Below, one piece after another: positions 1 to 5,511 of a DNA stretch of 6,317 nt. Under the pieces are notes generated by a model. It was not told the origin of the DNA. It saw nothing but the letters and a program-made list of their open reading frames with translations, and ran no database searches. Every line of letters begins with the position of its first letter. The first letter of the stretch is position 1. The DNA comes from an uncultured Eubacteriales bacterium (GTDB lineage Bacteria > Bacillota > Clostridia > Monoglobales > Firm-18). A program made the translations under genes and the position numbers. Where the stretch lies: contig CAJLYO010000107.1 of the NCBI GenBank assembly GCA_905210885.1, forward strand, positions 1 through 6,317, read 5' to 3'.

Positions 1-2
1 TT

Positions 3-176
3 CGATGGTTGCCGTTTGTCTTTCTCTGCCTTGAAACGGGCTGGCTGTTCTTTTACGTGTTCACGCAAAGCACAAGGCTGTTCCCGGCGCTGACCGATCT
101 TTTATGCACCGCAGGATATTTCGTTCTGATCCTGCTTCCGATATTGATGAAAAAAAGAGGAGACGGCAAATGCTGA
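3..176 (+). CDS. C-terminal fragment of an unidentified integral membrane protein
   Basis: An open frame enters from the left edge and ends at TGA 174-176, giving 57 residues with no start in view. Two hydrophobic stretches are seen, about residues 2-20 (WLPFVF...FFYVF) and 28-48 (LFPALTD...LLPILM), followed by a short basic tail MKKRGDGKC. This fits the last two membrane helices of a polytopic protein with a cytoplasmic C-terminus. The stop overlaps the next start by 7 bp, and a good ribosome binding site for the next gene lies inside this frame, which supports both frames being real. It is on the opposite strand to all other genes here. The family is not recognised. A YesL/DUF624-like protein next to a sugar ABC permease is one guess, from context only. 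Confidence 0.5.
   Translation, partial: RWLPFVFLCLETGWLFFYVFTQSTRLFPALTDLLCTAGYFVLILLPILMKKRGDGKC
157..162 (+). promoter_or_regulatory. Ribosome binding site GAGGAG for the truncated ORF at 170
   Basis: GAGGAG lies 7 bases before ATG 170-172, a near-ideal spacing. It is the main reason to think a true gene starts at 170 although only 16 codons remain before the break. Confidence 0.55.
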
Positions 177-220
177 AGCGGGAGCTTCTGCCTTATCGGT
201 TCCTGCTCCTGCCGGGCTGA
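170..220 (+). pseudogene. 5' stub of a hydrophobic protein, cut at the junction (possible ABC permease N-terminus)
   Basis: ATG 170-172 follows a strong ribosome binding site and overlaps the stop of the upstream membrane protein, the pattern of translational coupling. Sixteen codons read MLKRELLPYRFLLLPG and then TGA 218-220. A basic N-terminus followed by PYRFLLLPG resembles the start of sugar ABC transporter permeases of the LplB/UgpA type, which often begin with a charged stretch and then YLFLLPAL-like residues. That match is from memory over very few residues, so the identity is weak. The stop lies next to the point where the ABC-F gene on the other strand loses its family sequence. The stub is therefore best read as a gene truncated by the join and not as a real 16-residue peptide. 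Confidence 0.35.
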
Positions 221-1323
221 CCGCGCCCGCCTTTGCCGCAGCCGTTTTTGCCCATGAGAAAAACCTTATCGCCTTTGCCGATAAACAAATCGGCATCGGA
301 AAATAAAATTTGATTTTCAAAACCCATGGTAAGTTCTCGGCACACCAAAACCTCGTTTCCGCAGCCGGAGGCAAGGCGGAAGGAGAAGCTGACCGCTTTG
401 CTTTGGGCAAGGGGCGCCTCCATATCGGCTTTTATTCTGTCAATTGATTTTTGCTTGCTTTCGGCGGTTCTGATATTGCGTTCTCTGTTCCACTGCTTCT
501 GCTGTTTTATAATACCTTCAAGCCTGTTTATTTCGTCTAACTGATTCTGATACTTGCGCCGTGCGGTTTTTTCTGCCTCGTCTTTAAGCACAAGGTATTT
601 TGTGTAGTTTCCGTTATAGCAGAAAACCTTTCCGTTATCCATGTCAAAAATCCTGTTTGTCACCTTGTCAAGAAAGTATCTGTCATGAGATATAACAATA
701 AAGGTTCCTTTGTAATCGGAAAGGAACCCTTCAAGCCATGAAATGCTTTCCAAATCAAGATGGTTGGTAGGCTCGTCCAAAAGCAAAAGTCCGGCGCCGC
801 CCAAAAGAATTTTGCAAAGCATAACTCTTGTTTTCTGACCTCCGCTGAGCTCGCCGAAGGTTTTGTTAAAATCGCTTTCGGAAAATCCAAGCCCCAAAAG
901 TGCGGCTTTTGCACGGCTTTTATAGGTAAAACCGCCCATTTTTTCATACTGCTCCGAAAGGGCGTGATGATGCTCTATCAGTTCAGTGTCGGTGCTTGTC
1001 TGCATTTTCGCCACAGCATCGTTTAGTTCGTTTTCTACTGCGATTATGTCTGAAAATGCCTGCATAACCTCGCCGATAACCGTTTTGTCGGTGTTGTAGC
1101 CGGCGTATTGCTCAAGATACTTGATATCAAGACCCGACTGGGCGAAAATCTCGCCGCCGTCAGGTAAAAGCTCACCGGTCAAAAGCTTAAAAAGCGTTGT
1201 TTTTCCGGCGCCGTTTGCCCCCACAAGACCTATTCGGTCGCCTTCGTTTACCCCGAAGGAGGAGGGGGCAATCACAACATCCGTTCCGAAAGCCTTAGTT
1301 ATGTTTGAACAATTTAAAAGCAT
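193..1323 (-). pseudogene. ABC-F family ATPase, truncated in the second nucleotide-binding domain
   Basis: ABC-F proteins are soluble twin-ATPase proteins without membrane helices that act on ribosomes, in translation quality control or antibiotic protection. The first ATPase domain is complete: Walker A GANGAGKTT (residues 35-43), signature LSGGQ (159-163), Walker B plus the ABC-F hallmark LLLLDEPTNHLDLES (179-193), and the switch histidine in ISHDRYFLD (211-219). A charged linker of about residues 240-310 follows, then the start of domain two, ending at GKNGCGK (358-364). After that lysine the sequence turns into 12 unrelated residues and a TAA at 193-195. Family members usually run well past 500 residues, so about 170 or more are missing, including the second signature, Walker B and switch. 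The start ATG has AGGAG (1332-1336) 8 bases upstream and follows the aminotransferase stop by 11 bp. The subfamily, resistance or housekeeping, cannot be assigned. As drawn, the product should be non-functional. Confidence 0.9.
216..231. other. Breakpoint joining two unrelated gene fragments
   Basis: Reading leftward on the minus strand, ABC-F sequence is good up to the lysine codon of the second Walker A motif (232-234). The next codon should be Thr (ACN) but is GGC, and the following residues GGRGQPGRSRNR have no ABC-F character. Reading rightward on the plus strand, the gene started at 170 hits TGA at 218. The join therefore lies in roughly 216-231. I see no transposase, long inverted repeat or target duplication there. 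It may be a genomic rearrangement or an assembly chimera. Confidence 0.65.
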
Positions 1324-1331
1324 AAATGTTT

Positions 1332-1336
1332 CTCCT
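1332..1336 (-). promoter_or_regulatory. Ribosome binding site AGGAG of the ABC-F gene
   Basis: AGGAG lies 8 bases upstream of ATG 1323-1321 and shares bases with the TAG stop of the aminotransferase (1337-1335). This fixes the start and shows the two genes are on one message. Confidence 0.7.
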
Positions 1337-2501
1337 ATGCCCGTGATTTAAGAAATTTGTCTATTCGTTCAACAGCCTGGTTGATTGCGTCAATCGAGTA
1401 AGCGTATGAGCAGCGTATAAAGCCCTCGCCGCTTTCACCGAAGGCGCTTCCCGGAACGACTGCAACTTTTTGTTCGCGAAGGAGGGTTTCACAGAAATCA
1501 TTGGAAGAAAGTCCGGTTGATTTTATGCTTGGAAAAACATAAAATGCGCCCTGCGGCTCGAAACATTCAAGACCGATTTCGTTAAATGCCTCTACGATTA
1601 CCTTTCTGCGGTAGTTATATTCCGAAACCATAGCCGCTATGTCATTGTCACCGTTTTTCATTGCCTCGATTGCAGCGTACTGGCTTGTTGTGGGAGTACA
1701 CATAATTGCATACTGATGTATTTTCGTTATTGCCTTTATTATATCCGGGTGACCGCAGGCATAGCCAAGGCGCCAGCCGGTCATGGCAAAGGCTTTTGAA
1801 AAACCGCTGATTAGTATTGTACGCTCTTTCATTTCGTCAAATGACGCTATTGAAACGTGCTTTGCGCCGTAGGTAAGCTCTGCATAAATTTCATCGGACA
1901 AAACGAAAATATCGGTGTTTTTTAATACGTCAACGATAGGCTGCAGGTCCTCTTTTGTCATAATCGCACCGGTCGGGTTGTTGGGGTACGGCAAAACAAG
2001 CATTTTTGTTTTGTCGGTTATTGCGGCTTTAAGTGCCTCTGCCGTAAGTTTAAAGTTGTCCTCTGCTTTTGTTACAATGGGAACCGGCACACCGCCTGCC
2101 ATCTGCACGCACGGGGTGTAGCACACAAAACTCGGCTCCGGAATCAAAACTTCTTCACCCGAGGAAACGAGGGCACGGACGGCAAGGTCTATTGCTTCGC
2201 TCCCGCCGACGGTTATAAGCGTTTCTGTTTTTGAGTCGTATTTTAAGCCGAAACGTCTTTCGAGGTAACGGCAGATTTCCTCTCTCAACTCCATAAGACC
2301 GCTGTTTGAAGTGTAGTAGGTGTGTCCCTTTTCAAGAGAATAAATACCGGCATCGCGTATGTGCCACGGCGTAACGAAGTCGGGCTCGCCCACGCCGAGG
2401 GAAATTGCATCCGGCATGGTTGCCACAACATCAAAAAATTTACGTATGCCGGATGGCTTCATGTCGCGTACGGTTTTGTTAAGTTTTTCGTTTATGTTCA
2501 T
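1335..2501 (-). CDS. PLP-dependent aminotransferase, class I/II fold type I (alanine/aspartate type)
   Basis: The 388-residue protein should move an amino group between an amino acid and a 2-oxo acid in the cytosol, using pyridoxal phosphate. Visible family residues are the N-terminal KPSGIRKFF (15-23), GVGEPDF (36-42), the cofactor loop PNNPTG (173-178) with Asn175, Asp203 and Tyr206 in SDEIYAE, the Schiff-base lysine Lys236 in SGFSKAFAMTGWRLGY, Arg244, and the substrate-carboxylate arginine Arg363 in GFIRCSYA. Length is normal and no key residue is missing. The N-terminus and the neighbouring Lrp-type regulator resemble B. subtilis YugH (AlaT) with YugG (AlaR), so alanine or glutamate-pyruvate aminotransferase is the leading guess. 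Aspartate aminotransferase or related activities cannot be excluded. ATG overlaps the regulator's stop as ATGA. The preceding purine-rich GAGAAGAG is weak and distant, so translation is probably coupled. Confidence 0.92.
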   Translation of the reverse strand: MNINEKLNKTVRDMKPSGIRKFFDVVATMPDAISLGVGEPDFVTPWHIRDAGIYSLEKGHTYYTSNSGLMELREEICRYLERRFGLKYDSKTETLITVGGSEAIDLAVRALVSSGEEVLIPEPSFVCYTPCVQMAGGVPVPIVTKAEDNFKLTAEALKAAITDKTKMLVLPYPNNPTGAIMTKEDLQPIVDVLKNTDIFVLSDEIYAELTYGAKHVSIASFDEMKERTILISGFSKAFAMTGWRLGYACGHPDIIKAITKIHQYAIMCTPTTSQYAAIEAMKNGDNDIAAMVSEYNYRRKVIVEAFNEIGLECFEPQGAFYVFPSIKSTGLSSNDFCETLLREQKVAVVPGSAFGESGEGFIRCSYAYSIDAINQAVERIDKFLKSRA

Positions 2502-2980
2502 AGGGTTATCACTCTTCTCTCGTCTTTTCCTTCGTCGTTAAATATAACGCCGTCCTGTTTGTATTTTTTCAGAATAAAGTGCGTCTTTGTGGAAATAACA
2601 TGGTCCATGGGCGCAAGCTTTTCAGCAACGAAGAGGGCAACCTCCTTCATGGTTTTGCCTTCGATTGTAACGGCAATATCAAAGCCGCCCGAAACCAGCG
2701 AAACGCTCTTAACTTCGGGATACTGATATATCCTTTCCGCAACCTTGTCAAAGCCCTCGCCGCGCTGGGGGGTGACTCTGAGCTCTATCTGAGCGGTGAC
2801 AAATTCGCGGTCGGTTTTCTCCCAGTTTATAAGCGCCTTGCTTTTTAAAAGCACGCCTTCGTCCGTCATTTGTTTTATTTCACGCTCAACTTCGTCAACC
2901 GACATGTCAAGCATTACAGCTATCTGGTGATGGTCAAGACTTGCGTCCTGTTCAAGAAGCTTAAGAATTTTGTTTCTCAT
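2498..2980 (-). CDS. Lrp/AsnC family transcriptional regulator (AlaR-like)
   Basis: The 160-residue protein has the usual two-part Lrp layout. Residues 1-50 form a winged helix-turn-helix (HHQIAVMLDMSVDEVEREI, then the wing DEGVLLKSKALINW). Residues about 60-145 form the RAM/ligand-binding domain, with alternating strands and helices and the effector-site segment VSGGFDIAVTIEG (96-108). Such proteins assemble as dimers to octamers and sense amino acids. The C-terminal tail DEGKDERRVITL is charged. ATG 2980 has AGAGGT (2989-2994) 8 bases upstream, which overlaps the rnfB stop, so only 6 bp separate the two genes. It overlaps the aminotransferase by 4 bp. By analogy with B. subtilis AlaR-AlaT it probably controls that aminotransferase. 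Because it sits in the same message as rnf it could also act on the whole operon, but no operator is visible here. Confidence 0.93.
   Translation of the reverse strand: MRNKILKLLEQDASLDHHQIAVMLDMSVDEVEREIKQMTDEGVLLKSKALINWEKTDREFVTAQIELRVTPQRGEGFDKVAERIYQYPEVKSVSLVSGGFDIAVTIEGKTMKEVALFVAEKLAPMDHVISTKTHFILKKYKQDGVIFNDEGKDERRVITL
2514..2521 (-). promoter_or_regulatory. Weak ribosome binding region of the aminotransferase gene
   Basis: The purine-rich GAGAAGAG lies 12 bases before ATG 2501 and is the only candidate site. It is much poorer than the sites of the neighbouring genes. With the ATGA overlap it suggests the aminotransferase is translated mainly by ribosomes finishing the regulator gene, tying the amounts of the two proteins together. 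Confidence 0.4.
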
Positions 2981-2986
2981 ATTGTT

Positions 2987-3772
2987 TTACCTCTCAATAA
3001 TTATATTTTTGGGGCATTTTTCCTTGCAAATACCACAGCCCGTGCACTTTGAATAATCTATTTTTGCCAGGTTGTTTTCAACCGTGACCGCGCCCGAGGG
3101 GCAGTTTTTCTCGCACAGTCTGCATGCTATACAGCCGGCGCTGCATTTTGTTTTCATTTCAATGCCCTTGTTTTGTGACGAGCATGCCACAAAGTATTTT
3201 GTGTCCTTGGGAATAATTTCTATAACCTTTTTAGGACAGACTTTGGCGCATGCGCCGCAGCCCGTGCATTTTTCCGTATCAACTTCCGCAACTCCGTTTG
3301 TAACGGAAATTGCGCCGAATGGGCAGGCTTTAACACAGCTTCCGAAGCCTAAACATGCATAAGCGCAAGCCTTTTGACCGCCGCCCAAACGTGCCGCTGC
3401 CGTGCAGTCCTCGATTCCGTCGTATTCGTAGCGTGCCGCCGCTGCGTTTAAGGTTCCGCGGCATTTAACCGAGGCAACCTTCGGTGTTCCTGAGGCAGCG
3501 GTAACGCCCATTACCTCCGCAACCGCCGCTGATGTTTTTGCACCTCCGGCAGAGCAGCCGTCAACCGGAGCTTCGCCCGAAACAACCGCCGCCGCAAATG
3601 CCGAACAGCCGGCAAAGCCGCAGCCGCCGCAGTTTGCGTTGGGTAAAACTTCTGTTATTTTTTCAACACGGCTGTCTGTTTCGACAGCTAAGTATTTTGA
3701 AGCGACTGCCAAAAGCGCACCGCACAAAAGTCCTGCGCCGCCAAGCACTGCCGCTGCATATAAAATCATCAT
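2987..3772 (-). CDS. rnfB: RnfB, multi-cluster ferredoxin subunit of the Rnf complex
   Basis: RnfB takes electrons from reduced ferredoxin on the cytoplasmic face and passes them into the ferredoxin:NAD+ oxidoreductase. Using ATG 3772 the protein has 261 residues: one N-terminal membrane helix (about 2-24), then the RnfB Fe-S domain LPNANCGGCGFAGC with Cys48, 51, 56 and 73, then Cys104, 123, 136 and 140. Ferredoxin-type motifs follow: CLGFGSCVKACPFGAI, CTGCGACAKVCP (169-179), CIACRLCEKNCP (214-224) and CTGCGICKEKCP (243-253). Outside the helix there are exactly 24 cysteines, enough for six [4Fe-4S] clusters. The frame extends three codons further to TTG 3781, but that lies 1 base from AGGAGG. 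The ATG lies 10 bases from it and is preferred. The gene follows rnfA and runs almost into the regulator gene. Confidence 0.95.
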   Translation of the reverse strand: MMILYAAAVLGGAGLLCGALLAVASKYLAVETDSRVEKITEVLPNANCGGCGFAGCSAFAAAVVSGEAPVDGCSAGGAKTSAAVAEVMGVTAASGTPKVASVKCRGTLNAAAARYEYDGIEDCTAAARLGGGQKACAYACLGFGSCVKACPFGAISVTNGVAEVDTEKCTGCGACAKVCPKKVIEIIPKDTKYFVACSSQNKGIEMKTKCSAGCIACRLCEKNCPSGAVTVENNLAKIDYSKCTGCGICKEKCPKNIIIER

Positions 3773-3782
3773 AACAGCCAAA

Positions 3783-3788
3783 CCTCCT
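3783..3788 (-). promoter_or_regulatory. Ribosome binding site AGGAGG deciding the rnfB start
   Basis: A perfect AGGAGG sits between rnfA and rnfB. It is 1 base from an in-frame TTG (3781-3779), too close to use, and 10 bases from ATG 3772-3770. A second ATG follows directly at 3769-3767. The longer TTG start is therefore unlikely. Confidence 0.75.
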
Positions 3789-3790
3789 TA

Positions 3791-4378
3791 TTAAAACGAC
3801 AAGCCGGAAAAGCCCAAAAATGACATTGCCACAAGTCCTGCCGATATTAATGCTATCGGTACTCCCTGCAAAAATTCCGGAATGTCCGAAAGCTCAAGCC
3901 GTTCTCTTATTCCGGCAAAGAGCACTATGGCAAGGGTAAATCCGATTGCTGAGAAAAAGCCGAAAAGTACCGACTGTACAAGGTTAAAGCCGTTGTCTAT
4001 GTTTAAAATCGCAGCACCCAAAACTGCGCAGTTTGTTGTTATAAGAGGAAGATATATGCCAAGCGCCGAGTACAGCGCCGGGCTTACCTTTTGCAAAAAC
4101 ATTTCAACAAGCTGAACAATTGCCGCTATAAGAAGTATAAACGCTATTGTTTTTAAATATTCAAGTCCCAGGGGAACCAGAACAAATGTGTAAATGCAGT
4201 ATGTAACAAGGGACGAAACGGTCATAACAAATGTTACCGCCATACCCATTCCGAGAGCCGTATCTGTCTTTTTGGAAACGCCTAAGAACGGACAGATTCC
4301 CAAAAACTTTACAAGAACGAAGTTCTGAACAAAAATTGCCGTTATCGCCAGAACAAAGAAGTTAGCGTCCTTAAGCAT
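3791..4378 (-). CDS. rnfA: RnfA, membrane subunit of the Rnf complex
   Basis: The 195-residue, very hydrophobic protein has about six membrane helices, as expected of the RnfA/NqrE family. Family motifs are NFVLVKFLGICPFLGVSKK near the N-terminus and GIYLPLITTNCAVLGAAI in the middle. Cys29 (GICPF) and Cys117 (TNCAV) correspond to the pair that, with two cysteines from RnfE, holds a [2Fe-2S] cluster inside the membrane and carries electrons across it. Both halves contain the pseudo-symmetric repeat typical of the family. ATG 4378 has AGGAG (4388-4392) 9 bases upstream and overlaps the end of rnfE by 8 bp. rnfB follows closely. Length and motifs are normal. Confidence 0.96.
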   Translation of the reverse strand: MLKDANFFVLAITAIFVQNFVLVKFLGICPFLGVSKKTDTALGMGMAVTFVMTVSSLVTYCIYTFVLVPLGLEYLKTIAFILLIAAIVQLVEMFLQKVSPALYSALGIYLPLITTNCAVLGAAILNIDNGFNLVQSVLFGFFSAIGFTLAIVLFAGIRERLELSDIPEFLQGVPIALISAGLVAMSFLGFSGLSF

Positions 4379-4991
4379 TGTTTTTCTCTCCTTTCTTTTT
4401 CAGTGCGTTTACTACCGCTATAATTATGCCGAGAATTATAAACGCACCCGGCGGCTGTATTGCCATAAGCACCGGCTGATAAGACGAGCCGAAAACGGAA
4501 AATCCGAGGATTGTACCGTTGCCTAAAAGTTCTCTTACTGCTGAGATTATAATCAGCGCCAAAGTAAAGCCCAGACCCATTCCCAAACCGTCCATAACGC
4601 TTGGCAAAACGCTGTTTTTGGAGGCAAACGCCTCTGCTCTTGCAAGGATTATGCAGTTAACAACGATAAGGGGAATGAAAATTCCAAGGGAGCTTGAAAC
4701 AGACGGTACGTACGCTTTTAACAGCATGTCGATTATCGTAACAAAGCCTGCAACTATAACTATGTATGAGGCTATGCGCACCTTTTGGGGTATAACCTTG
4801 CGCAGTGCCGATATAAATAAGTTTGAAAATACCAAAACAGCAGTGGTTGAAAGTCCCATGCCTATTCCGTTTACAACCGCAGTTGTTACCGCAAGTGTTG
4901 AGCACATTCCCAGAAGCTGTACAAGGGTGGGGTTTTGGTCTATTCCTGCTGCCGCGTCTGGCCTTATCTCGCATATTCTAATTTCTTTCAT
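4371..4991 (-). CDS. rnfE: RnfE, membrane subunit of the Rnf complex
   Basis: RnfE (NqrD family) pairs with RnfA to form the inverted membrane core that holds the shared [2Fe-2S] cluster. The 206-residue protein shows DQNPTLVQLLGMC (19-30), LRKVIPQKVRIASYIVIVAGFVT (63-85), LGIFIPLIVVNCIILARAEAFAS (102-124) and PPGAFIILG near the end, all family hallmarks. Cluster cysteines are Cys30 and Cys113. Two points are odd. The usual CPTLAVTT after the first cysteine is CSTLAVTT here, and the first 17 residues (MKEIRICEIRPDAAAGI) do not look like the usual short amphipathic FTKGI-type leader. The start is supported by AAGGGGG (5001-5007), a near-canonical site 9 bases before ATG 4991. It overlaps rnfG by 14 bp and rnfA by 8 bp. 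Confidence 0.95.
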   Translation of the reverse strand: MKEIRICEIRPDAAAGIDQNPTLVQLLGMCSTLAVTTAVVNGIGMGLSTTAVLVFSNLFISALRKVIPQKVRIASYIVIVAGFVTIIDMLLKAYVPSVSSSLGIFIPLIVVNCIILARAEAFASKNSVLPSVMDGLGMGLGFTLALIIISAVRELLGNGTILGFSVFGSSYQPVLMAIQPPGAFIILGIIIAVVNALKKKGEKNNA

Positions 4992-5511
4992 TTTCTGCCG
5001 CCCCCTTTATTGCTTCAACCTGAGCTTTTGCGTCCGAAACACCTTTTTTTACGGCGTTTGTGGTGATGGTTGCACCTGTCAGCGCCTGAATTTTCGGGTC
5101 TTTGCCTTTAAATTGGTCTAAGAATGTTTCCTTTTTCGCGTTTGCGCCGAGTCCTGCGGTTTCGCTCATATCCATAATGGTAACGCCGGTAACCTCGCCG
5201 TCAGCGTTTATACCCACCATCATGCTTATTTCTCCGCCGTAGCCTTTGGGCGCCGCCGAAACAGCGTATGCCGTGCCGTTTTTCGTTTCAAGTACGGTGA
5301 CCGATTTCACGCTTGTTTCGCCTTCCGGCGTGATTTCATCGCCCTGAGATGTGATTTCTCCGTCGGTTACCGCCGCCATTGCTTCTATTCTGCTTTTTTC
5401 CGAAAGCTTTTCTATAACCGGGGCGGTCACTCCGTTAACGGCACCCAAAAGAGCGCCCATAATCAGCGTTATTGCGCAAAGTATGCCGCCGCATCTGATT
5501 ACATCTTTCAT
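4978..5511 (-). CDS. rnfG: RnfG, FMN-carrying subunit of the Rnf complex
   Basis: RnfG has one membrane helix and a domain outside the membrane carrying covalently bound FMN, relaying electrons between RnfD and the membrane core. The 177-residue protein has an N-terminal helix at about 8-29, then the FMN-binding domain with the conserved YGGEISMMVGIN (91-102), ETAGLGANA (117-125) and the flavin-attachment motif LTGATITTNAV (144-154), with Thr148 as expected acceptor. Asp is usual six residues before the acceptor in ApbE-type motifs; here it is Gln142. The segment between helix and core (about 48-70) is rich in Glu, Thr and Gly and looks like a flexible linker. ATG 5511 overlaps the rnfD stop as ATGA and has AGGAGG (5520-5525) 8 bases upstream. 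Confidence 0.95.
   Translation of the reverse strand: MKDVIRCGGILCAITLIMGALLGAVNGVTAPVIEKLSEKSRIEAMAAVTDGEITSQGDEITPEGETSVKSVTVLETKNGTAYAVSAAPKGYGGEISMMVGINADGEVTGVTIMDMSETAGLGANAKKETFLDQFKGKDPKIQALTGATITTNAVKKGVSDAKAQVEAIKGAAENERN

Noticed and set aside
173..190. Small hairpin GAAGC-GGGA-GCTTC near the junction, as a terminator or recombination site
   Set aside because: The stem is only 5 bp, with no T-tract, and it lies just inside a start codon region. Such a stem is expected by chance.
193..235. A frameshift as the cause of the ABC-F truncation
   Set aside because: None of the other frames left of 232 on the minus strand contains the expected residues after Walker A, so sequence is replaced and not just shifted.
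2322..2726. A 134-codon plus-strand open frame spanning the aminotransferase-regulator overlap
   Set aside because: It is antisense to two well supported genes, with no motif and no ribosome binding site of note.
4657..4974. A minus-strand frame of 105 codons inside rnfE beginning MRDKARRGS
   Set aside because: It is rich in Arg, Cys and His, typical of a shifted frame of a membrane protein gene. The true RnfE frame matches its family throughout.
4519..5121. A 200-codon open frame on the plus strand
   Set aside because: It lies antisense to rnfE and rnfG, which have clear family motifs. It has no ribosome binding site or recognisable domain and is a by-product of codon composition.
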